The notes under the pieces: generated by a model
Told to the model about the DNA's origin: nothing
Database searches by the model: none
The model's input: only the letters and a program-made list of their open reading frames with translations
Position numbers and translations under genes: made by a program
Shown: positions 16,748 through 24,439 of the stretch, in pieces
Layout of the letters: the number at the start of each line of letters is the position of its first letter
How positions within the stretch are numbered: the first letter of the stretch is position 1
IMG/VR virus record: IMGVR_UViG_3300036835_000512
Coordinates: 1 to 39,504 of that record
DNA from: a virus
Strand: one strand, 5' to 3'
Length of the DNA: 39,504 nucleotides

Positions 16748-18952
16748 CTACGCGCCGGTCGTGCCGCCGCCGCTGCTCTGGCCGACCGGGGCCTCCATGA
16801 GCGCCGGGAGCGTGCCCGGATTCTTCACCAGGCCGCGCCAGTCGATCACGGCCGCGCCGAACTCCATGCGCGCCTTGTATTCCTGGCCGTCGATGTCCCA
16901 GCCTTCGCGCGTCTCGAGCGTGGGGCCGCCGCCCGCGTTGCCCTCGAGGTAGTCGTACTCGATCGTGTCGATCTGGTTCGGATCGGCGGCGAGGTACCAG
17001 GCGTTATCCGTGATCCGCGGGTCCACGATCGGCGTGAAGCTCTGGTATTCGCTCGGCACCAGCGACGTGACGGCGCCGACGATCGTGAGCGGCGACAGGA
17101 ACTGGTACATGTAGACTTCCTGCGCCGGGCCCGTGATCATGAACCGCGGCGTCACGCTCAGATACTGCCCGTCCGGCGATTTCTGGTTCATCATCGCCGC
17201 CCGCGCCGTCGACACGCTCTTCACGTTGATCGTGTCGGCGACCATCAGGTTCCCGTGCTGCGCCGAGAAGAGCGCGAAGCCGTCGGCCATGAGCGGGTTC
17301 GACGTGAGGAGGCCGTACACGGCATCGCCTTCGACCATCGCGGCGCTGTTCCCGAACAGCTGCGGGATGCGGGAGAAGAGGCCGACGTCATCGTTGATCA
17401 TCGCCTCCCGCGTAAACGCGAGAATGCGGCCCCACTTGCCAAGCTGCGCCGGCTGGCCGACCAGCGAGAGCTTGCCGCGCGTGTACTCGGCGTGCTCCGG
17501 CACCGGCAGGAGCTTCGGCCCGAGGCCGAGCGACACGCGATTCGAGATGCGGAAGTCGGGCAGCGTGCCTTGCCGCGTCCACGGCGGATAGGTCTTCGGC
17601 GCTGCGGCGTAGCCGGCGGCCAGCGTGGCGCGGCCCACGGTGGCAAGCAACGTCGGGAGGTCCGACGTGGCGAGGAAGCCGTGCGGCCCTTCCCGCTTGA
17701 ATTGCGGATGCGCCAGCCCGAGCGCCACGGCGGCCAGCTCCATCTTGCCGAGGCCGTGCGTGCGGAGCCCGCGGGCCTCGCAGAGCGCGCGCCCGAGCTC
17801 CATCATGCCGCGGCCGATCCAGGCGCCGGCCTCGGGTATGCGGGCGTAGCGGCCGGGATTCGTCCGGTGGAGGAGCGCCGCGATGATGCCGGCGCCGAGG
17901 CGATCCGTGCCGTCGCCGACGATCTCGATCGTGTGGCGCTGTTCCGGCCGGTTGCTCGGATGCGGAATCTCGATAGCCGTGACGCGCTCGCCGTGCGTGC
18001 TCTCGACGGCCGACCGCGAGACGCGCGGCTGGTTGCGCTCGAGCTCGGCGAACACGGCCCGCTCGGCCTGTGTGGCCGTGGTGCCGGCGGCGATCAACCG
18101 CTCCGCCACGGCGTCGTCGAGGCCGGCGGCGCGGACCTTGCGGTAGAGCGTCTGGATGCGCGTGCGCTCCTCGGCGGCCGCGCTGGCCGCGAGGTCTTCG
18201 CTCTTGTCTGGCGCCGGCGCGGGCGCGGGCGGCGGCGGCACGCCTTCCTCCTCGCCGTCGTCATCGGGCGGCTCGTGCTGCTCGCCCGGCGGCCGCTCCT
18301 CGGCGCGCGTCGATCGCACCGCGGCCTTGCGCCGCGTCGGCTGCTCGACCGTGGTCGTCGTATCTGCCATCGGAATCCTCCTCACGCTGCACGGGTAGAC
18401 GTGGTCGTCTGCGGCGCTGCGGACCTGCGCACCGGCATCAGCGGGCACCGCGCACAGCGAGACCTCCACCGGCTCCCAGCGCGTGGCCTGGTAGACCGGC
18501 AGCTGCCGCGCCTTGCGATCCCCCTTCTCGACCTGCTCGAGTTCGTGCGTGATGTAGCCGACCGACACGTTGCGGATGATGCCGGCCTGGACGTCCTTGA
18601 AGACTTCCTGCGCGCGTAGCCGATCCGAGAACCGCACGAGCGCGCGGCCCTCGCGTTTGCCACCGCCGACGTCGTCGATGCGCGCCCACTCGACCACGCC
18701 GAGGATGCCGTCGAGGCCCCAGCTATCGTGCGCGGCGAGCAGGTTCGCGCCCGTGTTCAGCCGCGCCAGATCGACCGCGCCGTCCGCGAGCGATAGCTCC
18801 TCGAGCCAGTCTTCGTCCCAGCCGGCGCGCCGCACGCGGGCGCCCGTGGTCCACACCAGCTCCACGGTGCGGTCCGGCGGGATGACCGTCTCCGGCCGGA
18901 AGGCGGCGCGCGTCTCGCCCAAGGGCAAGCTGACCGCTAGCGGTGCTGTCAT
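16748..18952 (-). CDS. prohead protease / major capsid protein fusion
   Basis: A 734-aa protein. Residues 1-175 are an HK97-type prohead serine protease: His75 in LLAAHDSWG, Ser130 in IIRNVSVGY and Glu163 in WEPVEVSLCAVPAD fit the catalytic residues. Residues 180-255 are a Pro/Glu/Asp-rich linker, and 260-330 form a helical delta/scaffold-like region (AAAEERTRIQTLYRKVRAAGL). The rest is an HK97-fold capsid protein (TPRFMITGPAQEVYMYQFLSP, then YLEGNAGGGPTLETREGWDIDGQEYKARMEFGAAVIDWRGL). Protease, scaffold and capsid in one chain is known in some lambda/Mu-type mosaics; it implies self-cleavage to mature subunits. No stop, frameshift or internal start was found separating the parts. Confidence 0.92.
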   Translation of the reverse strand: MTAPLAVSLPLGETRAAFRPETVIPPDRTVELVWTTGARVRRAGWDEDWLEELSLADGAVDLARLNTGANLLAAHDSWGLDGILGVVEWARIDDVGGGKREGRALVRFSDRLRAQEVFKDVQAGIIRNVSVGYITHELEQVEKGDRKARQLPVYQATRWEPVEVSLCAVPADAGAQVRSAADDHVYPCSVRRIPMADTTTTVEQPTRRKAAVRSTRAEERPPGEQHEPPDDDGEEEGVPPPPAPAPAPDKSEDLAASAAAEERTRIQTLYRKVRAAGLDDAVAERLIAAGTTATQAERAVFAELERNQPRVSRSAVESTHGERVTAIEIPHPSNRPEQRHTIEIVGDGTDRLGAGIIAALLHRTNPGRYARIPEAGAWIGRGMMELGRALCEARGLRTHGLGKMELAAVALGLAHPQFKREGPHGFLATSDLPTLLATVGRATLAAGYAAAPKTYPPWTRQGTLPDFRISNRVSLGLGPKLLPVPEHAEYTRGKLSLVGQPAQLGKWGRILAFTREAMINDDVGLFSRIPQLFGNSAAMVEGDAVYGLLTSNPLMADGFALFSAQHGNLMVADTINVKSVSTARAAMMNQKSPDGQYLSVTPRFMITGPAQEVYMYQFLSPLTIVGAVTSLVPSEYQSFTPIVDPRITDNAWYLAADPNQIDTIEYDYLEGNAGGGPTLETREGWDIDGQEYKARMEFGAAVIDWRGLVKNPGTLPALMEAPVGQSSGGGTTGA

Positions 18953-19028
18953 CCGGCCCGCCGGCCACGCCGCGACCGCAGCATCTTGAGGCGCCTTTGC
19001 CAGCCCGCCCCCTGGTCTGACAAGATAC

Positions 19029-19226
19029 GTGCCACGAATGAGCGCCCAAAAAGTGCAGCCGGGACGGGGCGGTCGGTTCGAGCACCGCTGTCCGGACTGC
19101 GGGCGCGTCGTCAGCTGGCAGCTGGAATGCTGCGCGCCGTGTGACCTGGCCCGGCGCGCGGCGGCGAACGCCGCCCGGCCGGCAGGCGGCTACGTCCGGC
19201 CGCGGCGCTTCGAGGTCCGCCGCTAG
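19029..19226 (+). CDS. small zinc-ribbon protein on the opposite strand
   Basis: A 65-aa frame from a GTG at 19029; an ATG at 19038 gives 62 aa. RCPDCGRVVSWQLECCAPCDLARR has the CxxC...CxxC layout of a zinc ribbon, with a basic C-terminus. It fills the only sizeable gap in the head operon, between portal and capsid genes, and is read against them. Its TAG shares the bases CTAG with the portal stop. No ribosome site was seen. A weak promoter-like TTGCCA (18997) and CAAGAT (19021) lie just upstream, so a leaderless message is possible. The function is unknown. Confidence 0.5.
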   Translation: MPRMSAQKVQPGRGGRFEHRCPDCGRVVSWQLECCAPCDLARRAAANAARPAGGYVRPRRFEVRR

Positions 19227-20797
19227 GCCGGCGGCGCGTTGCCGTTCGTCGTCTGCGCCGGGGCGACGGTCGGCTGGTCGATCGTCTCGCCGGGCCCGAT
19301 CCACTCGGGCTGCGCGTTGCCGGTGCGGGCCACGCGCCGCGGATCGATGTCGGAGACGAGCCGGAGATCGTCCAGCCGCTTCGTGAACGCCGCCCACTCC
19401 CGGAGCACCGCCTCCGGCTCGTAGCCGAGCTCGCGGATGGCCTCCTGCGGCGAGCTGAGCATCGCCCGGGCCGCCGTGATCGCGGCGGGGACCTCGCGCG
19501 ACGGGTCGACGAGCGGCCGGCGCGGCACCGTCCACGTCATCGTCACGCCCGCCGTCTGGTAGCCGGCGACGCGGGCCGCGTCGAGGAACCAGCCGAACAC
19601 CCGGTCACAGAACTTCGGGATGATCACCTGCCACTGCAGCTCCTCGATATAGGCGTAGAACGCGCCGCGCGACATGCGCCCGGACGAGAAGTTGAACTGC
19701 GAGAAGTCGCCCGAGAGATCCTCGTACGGGACGCCGGTACCCGAGGCGACAGCCTGGAGGCCGAGCCGCATCACCTCGGGATAGCCCTCGACGCCGGGCG
19801 GATTGCCGAAGGTCACCTCGTAGCCGGGTGGCAGCTCCTCGATCAGACCGGGCTCGACGTGATCACAGAGCGGATCCTGCCGCGACCGCGTGCCGCCCTC
19901 GGGCGACGAGTAGAACGCCGCGAAACACGCGGCGATCTTCTGGCGCACCTGGTAGGCGTCCTTGAGCTCGTCCAAGTCCCGCAGCGCGATCATGGCGGGC
20001 GCGAGCAGCGGCGCCCCGCGGCAGAGGCCCGCGCGCTCCTCGTCGTAGACGTGCGCGACCTCGTCAGCCGGCACCCGCACGGGGGTCTGGAGCACGCCCG
20101 CATAGGTCTCGCCCGGATGCTGCGGGAAGAGCCAGTAGGCCGCGACGCGATCGTGCGCGTCGAGTTCGACGCCGGCGACGATGCGGTGGCCCTCAGCGAC
20201 CGCGGGATAGCTCGTCGCCACGGCGTCGAGGTAGTCGGCCTCGATCACCTGAATCCGGAGCCCCATCGGCGCCGCCGCATCCCACACGCGGCGCGCGAGG
20301 ACCTCGCCCGACTCGCAGAACGTGCGCGCGACCAAGCGCTGGAGGCCGCCGAAAGATTGCTTGCCGCGCTGATCGCACGTTGGCGCCGTCGCCCACTCGT
20401 CCCAGGCCCCTTGGAGCGCGTCGGCGGTCCGCTTGTTCTTGGCGACGACGGTGCCCGTCAGCCCGTAGCCGACCAGGCTCGAGGCCAGGTGGCGCACCGC
20501 GCGGCGGCCGTAGGGATTGTTCCGTACGTGGTCCCGGGCGCGATCCCGCAGCGTCTGGAGCGCCGGCACGAGCTCGACGTTCGGCCCGGTGCCAGCGGCG
20601 ACGCGCCAGCCCTCCGTCCGCCGGCTCTTGGCGGCGCCCTCGTAGGCGCGGACGGCGTCGAGCGCCACGCGGGCGCGGGCACGCTGGAGCGCGCGCTGCG
20701 GCGCTGCCCAGGCGATCAGGCGATCGAGGAACGGCGGGCGCGGCGGCGCCGGGAGGTCAGCCACGGGGCCCGGTCGCCCGCTCCCAGTCCACGTCAT
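19223..20797 (-). CDS. portal protein, lambda gpB-like
   Basis: The protein is 524 aa from the ATG at 20797; GTG at 20764 (513 aa) or ATG at 20824 are alternatives, and none has a good ribosome site. FLDRLIAWAAPQRALQRARARVALDAVRAYEGA opens the lambda-type portal domain. It continues with HVRNNPYGRRAVRHLASSLVGYGL, FCESGEVLARR, LRIQVIEADYLD, GVELDAHDRVAAYWLF, RVPADEVAHVYDEERAGLCRGAP and YEDLSGDFSQFNFSSGRM, all Phage_portal_2 (lambda B) landmarks. It forms the dodecameric DNA gate at the capsid vertex. It overlaps the end of the gpW-like gene, as expected for lambda order A-W-B. Confidence 0.93.
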   Translation of the reverse strand: MTWTGSGRPGPVADLPAPPRPPFLDRLIAWAAPQRALQRARARVALDAVRAYEGAAKSRRTEGWRVAAGTGPNVELVPALQTLRDRARDHVRNNPYGRRAVRHLASSLVGYGLTGTVVAKNKRTADALQGAWDEWATAPTCDQRGKQSFGGLQRLVARTFCESGEVLARRVWDAAAPMGLRIQVIEADYLDAVATSYPAVAEGHRIVAGVELDAHDRVAAYWLFPQHPGETYAGVLQTPVRVPADEVAHVYDEERAGLCRGAPLLAPAMIALRDLDELKDAYQVRQKIAACFAAFYSSPEGGTRSRQDPLCDHVEPGLIEELPPGYEVTFGNPPGVEGYPEVMRLGLQAVASGTGVPYEDLSGDFSQFNFSSGRMSRGAFYAYIEELQWQVIIPKFCDRVFGWFLDAARVAGYQTAGVTMTWTVPRRPLVDPSREVPAAITAARAMLSSPQEAIRELGYEPEAVLREWAAFTKRLDDLRLVSDIDPRRVARTGNAQPEWIGPGETIDQPTVAPAQTTNGNAPPA

Positions 20798-21152
20798 CGC
20801 GGGCGAGCGGATCGGGGGGCGCACCGCGCGACCAGAGCACGTCGACGCCGGGCTGCTCCTGGTGCTCGACGCCGCCGAAGCCGTAGCCCGTGTCGAGGCC
20901 CTTCGAGAAGCACGCGCCGCGACGCACCGGCTGCGCGCCCGGGATCCCGAGCTGCCCGAGTAGCCAGTCGTACGCGCGCATCAGGTCGCTCAGCGACATG
21001 AATTCGACGCGGCGGTCCGCGTACCAGACGACCTTGACGCCGCCCGCGATGGCCTGCGCGAGCGCGGCGAGCATCTCGGGCGTCACCGGGAGGACCGGCA
21101 CCGCAGCGCCGGCCACGGCGGGCGGGCGGGGCGGCAGACCGGGGCGCAGCAT
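20757..21152 (-). CDS. gpW-like head completion protein with C-terminal extension
   Basis: A 131-aa protein. Residues 24-75, EMLAALAQAIAGGVKVVWYADRRVEFMSLSDLMRAYDWLLGQLG, keep the layout of lambda gpW (two helices around a hairpin with the RRVEF strand). gpW is only about 68 aa; here a Pro/Ala leader and about 50 extra residues (from GACFSKGLDTGYGFGG to DWERATGPRG) are added. gpW binds the portal after packaging to make the tail-attachment site. In lambda it lies between terminase and portal, as here, but the two genes are separated here by the plus-strand island at 21.7-22.4 kb. Confidence 0.78.
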   Translation of the reverse strand: MLRPGLPPRPPAVAGAAVPVLPVTPEMLAALAQAIAGGVKVVWYADRRVEFMSLSDLMRAYDWLLGQLGIPGAQPVRRGACFSKGLDTGYGFGGVEHQEQPGVDVLWSRGAPPDPLARDDVDWERATGPRG

Positions 21153-21193
21153 GGCCGCCCCGTAGCACGAAACGCCGGCCCCGGAAACACGAA

Positions 21194-21224
21194 CGCCCCG
21201 GCCACCGCGACGGTGACCGGGGCG
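21194..21224 (-). terminator. strong hairpin downstream of the secreted-protein gene
   Basis: The arms CGCCCCGG (21194-21201) and CCGGGGCG (21217-21224) pair perfectly. After one mismatch, CACCG pairs with CGGTG around a three-base loop. On the minus strand it lies 26 bases after the TAG of the secreted-protein gene and is followed by TTCGTGTTTCC, a modest T-rich stretch. This favours a terminator that insulates the gene from the gpW/portal genes. Confidence 0.6.
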
Positions 21225-21249
21225 GGTGCGCCGTGAGGAGGAGGGACGG

Positions 21250-21573
21250 CTAGAGGTCCGTGTCGGCGCCGGACGCGGCCTGGACGACGCAGGCGCCGAT
21301 GATGGGCCGGAGCGGTTGGGGCATGCTCGCGAGGCTGGTGCCCTTGATCTGCCCGAGGAGGTCGATGGCCTCGCCGAGCTTGTACTTGGCCTGCAAGCCG
21401 TCGATGACGCACGAGCAGTAGGCGGTGGCCGTCGAGCGCGGGACGCCGGACATCGCGTCCGCGCAGGCGCGAACGGCCGCCACGACGAACTCCGTCGGGT
21501 AGCGCTGGCCAGCTGCGTGGGCGCTCCCCGCGACCGCGAGGCCGAGGGCGAGCGTGCCGAGAAACTTGAACAT
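21250..21573 (-). CDS. small secreted cysteine-containing protein (moron candidate)
   Basis: A 107-aa protein with AGGAAGGA ahead of its ATG. MFKFLGTLALGLAVAGSAHAAG is a clear Sec signal peptide with an AHA cleavage site, so the mature protein of about 86 aa is periplasmic or exported. Four Cys remain (RACADAM, TAYCSCVIDGL, IIGACVV), enough for two disulfides. The CSCVIDGLQAKY motif resembles small exported proteins of Gram-negative bacteria. It interrupts the packaging genes, has its own hairpin terminator and faces a divergent operator. Superinfection exclusion or envelope modification is an inference from this context. Confidence 0.75.
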   Translation of the reverse strand: MFKFLGTLALGLAVAGSAHAAGQRYPTEFVVAAVRACADAMSGVPRSTATAYCSCVIDGLQAKYKLGEAIDLLGQIKGTSLASMPQPLRPIIGACVVQAASGADTDL

Positions 21574-21647
21574 GGGGGGATTCCTTCCTGATGGTTGCCG
21601 GGCGGCTCACCGTGAGGCGCCGGGGCGGCCGTTTCATACGACCGCAC

Positions 21648-21667
21648 GTATTAGACGCCTCTAATAC
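21648..21667. promoter_or_regulatory. palindromic operator between divergent genes
   Basis: GTATTAGA (21648-21655) and TCTAATAC (21660-21667) form a perfect 8-bp inverted repeat around CGCC. It is an AT-rich island in very GC-rich DNA, in the 154-base space between the minus gene starting at 21573 and the plus operon starting at 21728. It looks like a dimer-binding operator. The regulator is unknown. Confidence 0.6.
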
Positions 21668-21690
21668 ACCGGATGGGGCGCGGCGGGCCC

Positions 21691-21719
21691 TTGCGCGGAT
21701 TCATGCGCTCGTATAGGCT
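21691..21719 (+). promoter_or_regulatory. possible promoter of the plus-strand island
   Basis: TTGCGC (21691) and TAGGCT (21714) are spaced 17 bases apart, and the first ATG (21728) follows at once without a ribosome site. The match to a sigma-70 promoter is weak; it is listed because the downstream operon needs one and may start leaderless. Confidence 0.3.
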
Positions 21720-21727
21720 CTTAGCCG

Positions 21728-21910
21728 ATGGCCCGTCGTCCCCGGCCGCCCCGGCCCCGCAAGAAGAACGCCGCTGCCGTGGCGCTCGCCCGCGCCCGCT
21801 GGGCCGGCGTCCCGGCCGTCGAGCGCCGCAAGGGCGCGCAGAAGGCGATCAAGACGCGCTGGGACCGCTACCGCGCGGCGCAGGCCGCCAAGCGGGAGCG
21901 GACCGAATGA
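21728..21910 (+). CDS. small very basic protein, first gene of plus-strand island
   Basis: A 60-aa protein (MARRPRPPRPRKKNAAAV...) rich in Arg, Lys and Ala. The pattern ALARARWAGVPAVERRKGAQKAIKTRW resembles a widespread small-protein motif of the type RxGGxARAxxLSxxERxxIAxKAAxARW, seen beside phage and plasmid genes. Nucleic-acid binding is plausible from charge alone. The stop overlaps the next gene by ATGA, so the three island genes are translationally coupled. Confidence 0.6.
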   Translation: MARRPRPPRPRKKNAAAVALARARWAGVPAVERRKGAQKAIKTRWDRYRAAQAAKRERTE

Positions 21911-22212
21911 AAACCGACGTTCTTGAGGACCCGCTGCTCAAGCGGTTCGCCGTAACCCGTGAGTCCGCGCTCCGGTTCGCCGCGTGGCTCTCGGCGACGG
22001 ATATCCCTGAGGTCACGTATGAAGCGATGCAAGTGCTCGCCGGAATCGCCGACGCCCTCGAAGCCACTCCCGTCGCCGATCCAGCCACCGACGCAGACGT
22101 GGCCGATCTGCGCCGCCGCTACCTCGACGCGCTGCTCATGATGGTCTTGGTAGGGCCGCTACATCACTGCGTACGGAAGCAACTCGAACGGCTAGCGGAA
22201 AGCACCGAATGA
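21907..22212 (+). CDS. hypothetical helical protein of plus-strand island
   Basis: A 101-aa protein from the ATG at 21907 (MKTDVLEDPLLKRFAVTRESALRFAAWL). It is almost entirely helical and fairly acidic, with DADVADLRRRYLDALLMMVLVGPLHHCVRKQLERL near the C-terminus. No family was recognised. It is coupled by four-base ATGA overlaps to the genes on both sides. The frame is open further upstream to 21673, but that part runs through the basic-protein gene in another frame. Confidence 0.6.
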   Translation: MKTDVLEDPLLKRFAVTRESALRFAAWLSATDIPEVTYEAMQVLAGIADALEATPVADPATDADVADLRRRYLDALLMMVLVGPLHHCVRKQLERLAESTE

Positions 22213-22451
22213 GTCTGATGATCACCGAAGTCTACGACGCCCTCCGCAGCGCCAACGTGCCTGAGGACGCCGCGAAGAAGGCGGCCGCCGCCGTCGCGAC
22301 CTACGAGCCGCAGCTCGCGGATATCCGCAGCGACCTCCGGCTCCTCAAGTGGATGGTCGGGACGAACGCTGCGTTGAGCGTGGTCGTCCTCGGCGCGCTC
22401 GGCGGCATTTACGCGCTCCTGTTCAACATCGCGTCGCGGCTCCCACGCTAG
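22209..22451 (+). CDS. coiled-coil plus membrane-anchor protein (DUF1640-like)
   Basis: An 80-aa protein. Residues 1-48 are helical (ALRSANVPEDAAKKAAAAVATYEPQLADIRSDLRLLKW), followed by a membrane helix (NAALSVVVLGALGGIYALLF) and a short basic tail. This layout resembles DUF1640/CCDC90-like small proteins, common in phages and mobile elements with unknown roles. It ends in the CTAG shared with the terminase stop. Membrane anchoring is predicted from hydrophobicity; an effector role in the island is speculation. Confidence 0.62.
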   Translation: MSLMITEVYDALRSANVPEDAAKKAAAAVATYEPQLADIRSDLRLLKWMVGTNAALSVVVLGALGGIYALLFNIASRLPR

Positions 22452-24439
22452 CGCCGCCCGCGGTCCCAGAACGTGGACCGCCGCCAGCCCGGGTGGGGCG
22501 CGCTCGCGCCCGGCACCGGGACCGTCGGTGTCGGCGGCGGCGGGACGCTTGGCGACGGCGGCGGCGCCTCCGGCGGTGGCGGTGCAATGCCGAACGGCGC
22601 CTCGAGCTGCCGCCAGTCGTCCTCCGTGAACCGATCGATCCCGACGAGATGCGCCGCGGCGCGCGCGAGCACCCGGCAGTCGAGCGCTTCGTTACGGTTG
22701 TAGATCTTATGCCACTCGGCGCGTTCGACGCCCCGGACGACCTTCCGGACGAGCTGCTCCGCGCAGAGCTGGCGGAGCACCTCGTCGCCGACCGCCGGGA
22801 GACTGATCCAGCCCGGCGGACTCGCCGCCCCGGGCCCGCCCGCGACGAGCTCGAGCCAGCCGTAGGTCTCCTGCTTGAGCGCGTGGACGTTCACCATCCA
22901 GACGCGGAGCCCGCGGCGCCGCCGGCGGACCGTCCCGGTCGTCTCGATGGCCTCGGCGCTCCGCGGCAAGCTCACGATCGCCGGCGTCGGCGGCCCGCCC
23001 TTCATCAGGACGACCCGGCCTGTCGGCTGCGGCCGCGCCCACGCGTGCACCTGCGTCGTCGCGAAGCCGGTGTCGACGCCGACCCGGGCCAGCGCCAGGT
23101 GCAGGCCGGCCGCGGTCGGCCAGGTGCGCGCGACGAGTGCCGTGAGCGCCGTCCACGGCTCGTCCCGCATGACGTCGCCCTCGAGCACCTGGACGTCGAT
23201 GAGCCAGCTCCGCTTCCCGCGTCCCCACCCCCAGACGTACGCCTCGACGCGGTCACGCTGCACGTCGACGCCCATCGTCAGGAAGAGCGCGCCGGGCGGC
23301 ACGACGCCGAGCGGATCGGCGGTCTGGCGCTCGCGCAGCCGCCGCCAGTCCGGCGCCTCGCCCCGCTCGGCGTAGGGCTCGCCGAGGATCGTGTTCTCGA
23401 ACGTTTTTCGCTTGTGCGGATCGCGGGCCGCTTCCTCGGCCGCCCGCGCGATGTCCGCCCAGCCGAACCAGCCGAGCGGCGAGTAGAGCGACGAGAGATG
23501 GAATCCGGCGGTCGCCGGATCGGCAGCCGCCGCGGTCGCCCGCCACTCGCCGGCCGCGAGCATCCGCTGCTTGTGCTCCTCCCCGATCGGCTGATCGCAC
23601 GCGGCGCAGCGATAGCGGACGGTGTCGGGCCGCCCCGGCTCCCAGCGGAGCCGCGCGAACTCGAGCACCTGCATCGCCCCGCAGTGCGGGCACGGGACAA
23701 CGTAGCGGCGCTGGTCGCTCGCCTGCCACTCGCGCTCGATGCGGCTCATGCCGGCGATCGTCGGCGTCGAGACGAGGAAGAGCTTCCGGCGCGGAAACGT
23801 CCGGGCGCGCGCCTCGGCCAGCGCGATCGGATCGCCCTCGCCCTCGACGTCGCCCGGGTAGCCGTCCACCTCATCGAACGCCAGGTAGCGCGCGGACATC
23901 GAGCGTAGCCCCGCCGCGCTGTTGGCCCCGGTCAGCACGACCAGGCCGCCGGGAAATTCCTTCAGGAGGACCGTGTTGCCCGCGTCGCGGCTCCGCGGAC
24001 TCGAGACGCGCGCCCGCAGCGCGGCGCTCTCCTGGATCATTGGATCGATCGCCTGGCGCGAGAGGCGTTTCGCGAGCTCGACCGTGGGCTCGACGAAGAG
24101 GAACGGGCCCGGGGCCTGGTGGATCGCGTAGCCGAGCCAGTTGCACATGGCCTCCGTGAACCCAAGCCGCGCCGCCTTCATCACGACCACGCGGCGCAGC
24201 GGCGAGCTCGGCGAGAGGGCTTCCATGACCGCCGTCAGGTACGGCGTGCGGCTCGTCCGCCAGCGCCCGGGCTCCGCCGTCGCCCGGCCGGAGACGACGC
24301 GATGCGCGTCCGCCCATCCGGCAACCGTGAGCCGCGGCTCAGGCCGCTGACTCGCCCGCAGCGCGACCGACCACGGATGCTCCGGCGGCGTCGAGGTCGA
24401 AGCGCTCGCGGCTGAGCTCCTCGAGCTGCTGCGCGACAT
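22448..24439 (-). CDS. terminase large subunit, lambda gpA-like
   Basis: A 663-aa protein from the ATG at 24439, which has GGAGG close upstream and overlaps the small-subunit gene by 101 bases. RPEPRLTVAGWADAHRVVS and AEPGRWRTSRTPYL are gpA signatures. The ATPase has the variant Walker A KAARLGFT (residues 88-95) and Walker B LAFDEVD (186-192). A zinc finger, C250xxC253 and C278xxC281, follows. The nuclease begins at MGVDVQRDRVEAYVWGWG (Asp392). It cuts and pumps DNA into proheads. gpA-type enzymes normally act on cos sites, so cohesive ends are likely; no cos was located. The C-terminal 50 residues are Pro-rich. Confidence 0.94.
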   Translation of the reverse strand: MSRSSSRSSAASASTSTPPEHPWSVALRASQRPEPRLTVAGWADAHRVVSGRATAEPGRWRTSRTPYLTAVMEALSPSSPLRRVVVMKAARLGFTEAMCNWLGYAIHQAPGPFLFVEPTVELAKRLSRQAIDPMIQESAALRARVSSPRSRDAGNTVLLKEFPGGLVVLTGANSAAGLRSMSARYLAFDEVDGYPGDVEGEGDPIALAEARARTFPRRKLFLVSTPTIAGMSRIEREWQASDQRRYVVPCPHCGAMQVLEFARLRWEPGRPDTVRYRCAACDQPIGEEHKQRMLAAGEWRATAAAADPATAGFHLSSLYSPLGWFGWADIARAAEEAARDPHKRKTFENTILGEPYAERGEAPDWRRLRERQTADPLGVVPPGALFLTMGVDVQRDRVEAYVWGWGRGKRSWLIDVQVLEGDVMRDEPWTALTALVARTWPTAAGLHLALARVGVDTGFATTQVHAWARPQPTGRVVLMKGGPPTPAIVSLPRSAEAIETTGTVRRRRRGLRVWMVNVHALKQETYGWLELVAGGPGAASPPGWISLPAVGDEVLRQLCAEQLVRKVVRGVERAEWHKIYNRNEALDCRVLARAAAHLVGIDRFTEDDWRQLEAPFGIAPPPPEAPPPSPSVPPPPTPTVPVPGASAPHPGWRRSTFWDRGRR

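Noticed and set aside
15887-18619. Plus-strand open frame of 910 codons
   Set aside because: Antisense to the capsid fusion and head-tail genes; composition is typical of a shadow frame.
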